DNA of 64,000 nucleotides from Lasiosphaeris hirsuta (lineage: Eukaryota; Ascomycota; Sordariomycetes; Sordariales; Lasiosphaeriaceae), in contig JAUKUA010000006.1 in assembly GCA_030549175.1 (NCBI GenBank), forward strand, positions 3,596,001 through 3,660,000. Reading direction: 5' to 3'. Made by a program: the position numbers and the translations under genes. A model generated the notes under the pieces. That model did no database searches. It was not told the origin of the DNA and was given only the letters and a program-made list of their open reading frames with translations. Of this stretch, positions 62,442-64,000 are shown piece after piece. The stretch's first letter is position 1. Each line of letters begins with the position of its first letter.

Positions 62442-63408
62442 CAACTTCTCTTCTCTTCTTTTAGTAATACTTTTTTACGGTGGCTTCTCCTTCCGTCTCG
62501 GTCTATTTTCTATGATACCCAGTATAATTGGCTTGTACAAGACCTACGGTGCGCGTTGCGTGGCTGCTTTGCTTTAGTCGGTACAACCTCTCTATCTCAG
62601 CGATTTAACCTGTTTTCCTTGATCATATCCCGAGCAACCCGGGTCGGCCGGCTTCTATGCCATGCAGTTATTCTTTTAGCGGGAATGGGAACGGAATAGC
62701 GGTTGAGGAGGAGCGATGCAAAAAGCAGGAAAGGGATGTTTTCCCACATATCTGTTGCTGTTGCTGTTGCTCCCCCAACCAACCAACCCGAACATGAACA
62801 GGACATACATACATACACATACACACTGAAACTAGCTCTGGCAGCAAAATGGTGTCATCTCAAATGGCCGCATCGGGCATAATATGGTATGGGGGTTTCT
62901 TTGCGTTTGCCATGTCTCTTATTTCCTTTGTAGTGCGGCGGTAGGCTTGCTTCGTTCGGAAGAAGGATTTACAAGGCGGCGTAAATACCATCGGGATGGG
63001 GGCGCTGGTGGCCGACTATCTATTTATCACTGTATGTAGCTACCTACTATGTGAGATACTCCTGCATGCGGGCTAGCAAGGTGCCAGCTCCCAAAAGGGT
63101 GAATTCAAAGAATTGGGTATCTGCAACTCGTTCAGTAACACTGGAAATGGTGCGGCTCTCCGTGATTAGTTGACGGCCTCCTATCCCGTGACAGGCCTAG
63201 TCCCTGATGGCGGGATTTCCGATCGAGTGGGGTTTGCGTGCGGGAGGGAGCTACAGTGCGTGTGGTCCTGTGCGGAAGGAAGTGTGTCTCACGGGTCGGC
63301 TGGTTAGTTCGGGGGCGGGTGGCGATGTAAACAAACCGGGGTCGGTGGTGGTGGTGGTGGTGATGGGAGAGAGGTGAGATATAACCTGTTGAGGGTGACG
63401 AGTTTAAT
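62442..63408. other. Region between the zinc-cluster gene and the 5S rRNA gene
   Basis: About 970 bases with the 3' UTR of the zinc-cluster gene. It contains (CTGTTG)n near 62752-62770, (CATA)n near 62803-62820 and (GGT)n near 63342-63361. No coding frame is credible. Confidence 0.55.
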
Positions 63409-63527
63409 ACATACGACCATACCTACTGGAAAACTCGGGATCCCGTCCGCTCTCCCATAGATAAGCCAGTGAGGGCCAGACTAGTAGTTGGGTCGGTGAC
63501 GACCAGCGAATCCCTGGTGTTGTATGT
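63409..63527 (+). rRNA. 5S ribosomal RNA
   Basis: Complete 119-nt 5S gene. It begins ACATACGACCATA, pairs at its ends (ACATAC with GTATGT), and carries the conserved GGATCCCGTCCGCTC, the AAGCCAGTGAGGG arm, the TAGTAGTTGGGTCGGTGACG internal-control region and CAGCGAATCCCTGGTGTTGT. It is followed directly by T-rich Pol III terminators (seven then ten T). Filamentous ascomycetes keep 5S genes dispersed as single copies, as here. The sequence shows no damage in the stems I checked, so it is probably functional. Confidence 0.95.
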
Positions 63528-63560
63528 TATTTTTTTCTTTTTTTTTGCCTTGTCGCCGTT
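63528..63560 (+). terminator. Pol III terminator of the 5S rRNA gene
   Basis: Two T tracts (seven and ten bases, separated by C) start three bases after the mature 3' end. Confidence 0.8.
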
Positions 63561-63704
63561 CCTTTTGCCTAGGACGGCGGCTTACACACACCCGAAGAGG
63601 GTGTCGGCGGACGATGTTCAGTGATCACAATAAACGGGAGGCCTGCTACTGCAATTGATGGGATGTATTATAATTGTTCATGATCATTCGATTACTGGTG
63701 CTGC

Positions 63705-64000
63705 TCAACACCTAATCTCTACTCCACTTTTGCTAATCGTCAGGTACTTGACCCCCTTGTAAGGCTTCACCGTTTCCCCAAGCCCCCTGCTCTTTCTTGA
63801 ATCGATGGCTATGCTTTCAACCTTGATCCCACTCGCCAGCCACCCCTTCACCGTAAAGCTGATGGACGCCGAGCTGGGCATCAGGATCTTATTCTGCGCT
63901 GCTCTCCGCTCGTCTTTCTCGTCTGCTAGGACTTCAGCTGACTTCACAGGCTTCGAAGCCGCCGGTGACGCCTGATACCCCTCGTCATACGAATAGTCCT
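63705..64000 (-). CDS. apm3: AP-3 complex mu subunit, C-terminal end (partial, runs off the window)
   Basis: The last 97 residues of a minus-strand gene whose 5' part lies beyond position 64000. The segment ISFTVKGWLASGIKVESIAI and the ending KPYKGVKYLTISKSGVEIRC are typical of the mu-homology domain of adaptins. The KPYKGVKY form is closest to AP-3 mu, while AP-1 and AP-2 usually have WVRYI in that place. AP-3 mu recognises tyrosine-based signals on cargo sent from Golgi or endosome to vacuole. An acidic/basic low-complexity stretch (LADEKDERRAAQNK) is an internal loop. The stop is TGA at 63707-63705. Assignment to AP-3 over another mu adaptin is probable, not certain. Confidence 0.75.
   Translation of the reverse strand, partial: DYSYDEGYQASPAASKPVKSAEVLADEKDERRAAQNKILMPSSASISFTVKGWLASGIKVESIAIDSRKSRGLGETVKPYKGVKYLTISKSGVEIRC

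Overview
The window is chromosomal DNA from a filamentous ascomycete (Pezizomycotina, most likely a Sordariomycete). The signs are short spliceosomal introns of about 50-115 nt with GTAAGT-like donors and CTAAC/CTGAC-like branch sites, a solitary dispersed 5S rRNA gene, an intron-containing tRNA-Ser, and protein families at filamentous-fungal lengths. All gene models, splice sites and function calls were made by reading the sequence; none was checked against a database.

Layout, left to right: an Rsp5/HulA HECT ubiquitin ligase (minus) and a Pab2-type nuclear poly(A)-binding protein (minus); an unrecognised SAP-like/lysine-rich nuclear protein (plus); a sparse 3.7 kb stretch; the actin regulator Aip1 (plus); the N-glycosylation subunit Alg13 (minus); mitoribosomal mS35/Rsm24 (plus); a tail-anchored fatty aldehyde dehydrogenase (plus); exosome cap subunit Rrp4 (minus); mitochondrial malonyl-CoA:ACP transferase Mct1 and the TRAPP subunit Tca17 (both plus); a CAP10-type glycosyltransferase (minus); the mitochondrial AAA ATPase Afg1 (minus); nucleoporin Nup133 (plus); tRNA-Ser(TGA) (minus); a 3.5 kb sparse stretch leading into a membrane-type casein kinase I (plus); a p24 cargo receptor (minus); the SWR1/NuA4 subunit Swc4 (plus). 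An approximately 11.6 kb stretch without convincing protein genes follows, holding only a degenerate tRNA-like element and simple repeats. It ends at a Zn(II)2Cys6 protein fused to a maltose/galactoside acetyltransferase-like domain (plus). The right edge carries a 5S rRNA gene (plus) and the 3' end of an AP-3 mu adaptin gene (minus).

Most genes are conserved housekeeping functions with no operon-like logic. Five divergent pairs share upstream regions (pab2/SAP-like gene, alg13/mS35, rrp4/mct1, afg1/nup133, p24/swc4). I see no CRISPR array, intact transposon, secondary-metabolite cluster or virus.

The most interesting locus is the zinc-cluster/acetyltransferase fusion at 60200-62441. The position expected to hold the catalytic histidine of the acetyltransferase reads alanine, and the usual C-terminal NPAR motif is absent. 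This suggests a transcription factor carrying a pseudo-enzyme, possibly ligand-sensing, domain, downstream of an unusually long non-coding region of the kind seen at developmental regulators.
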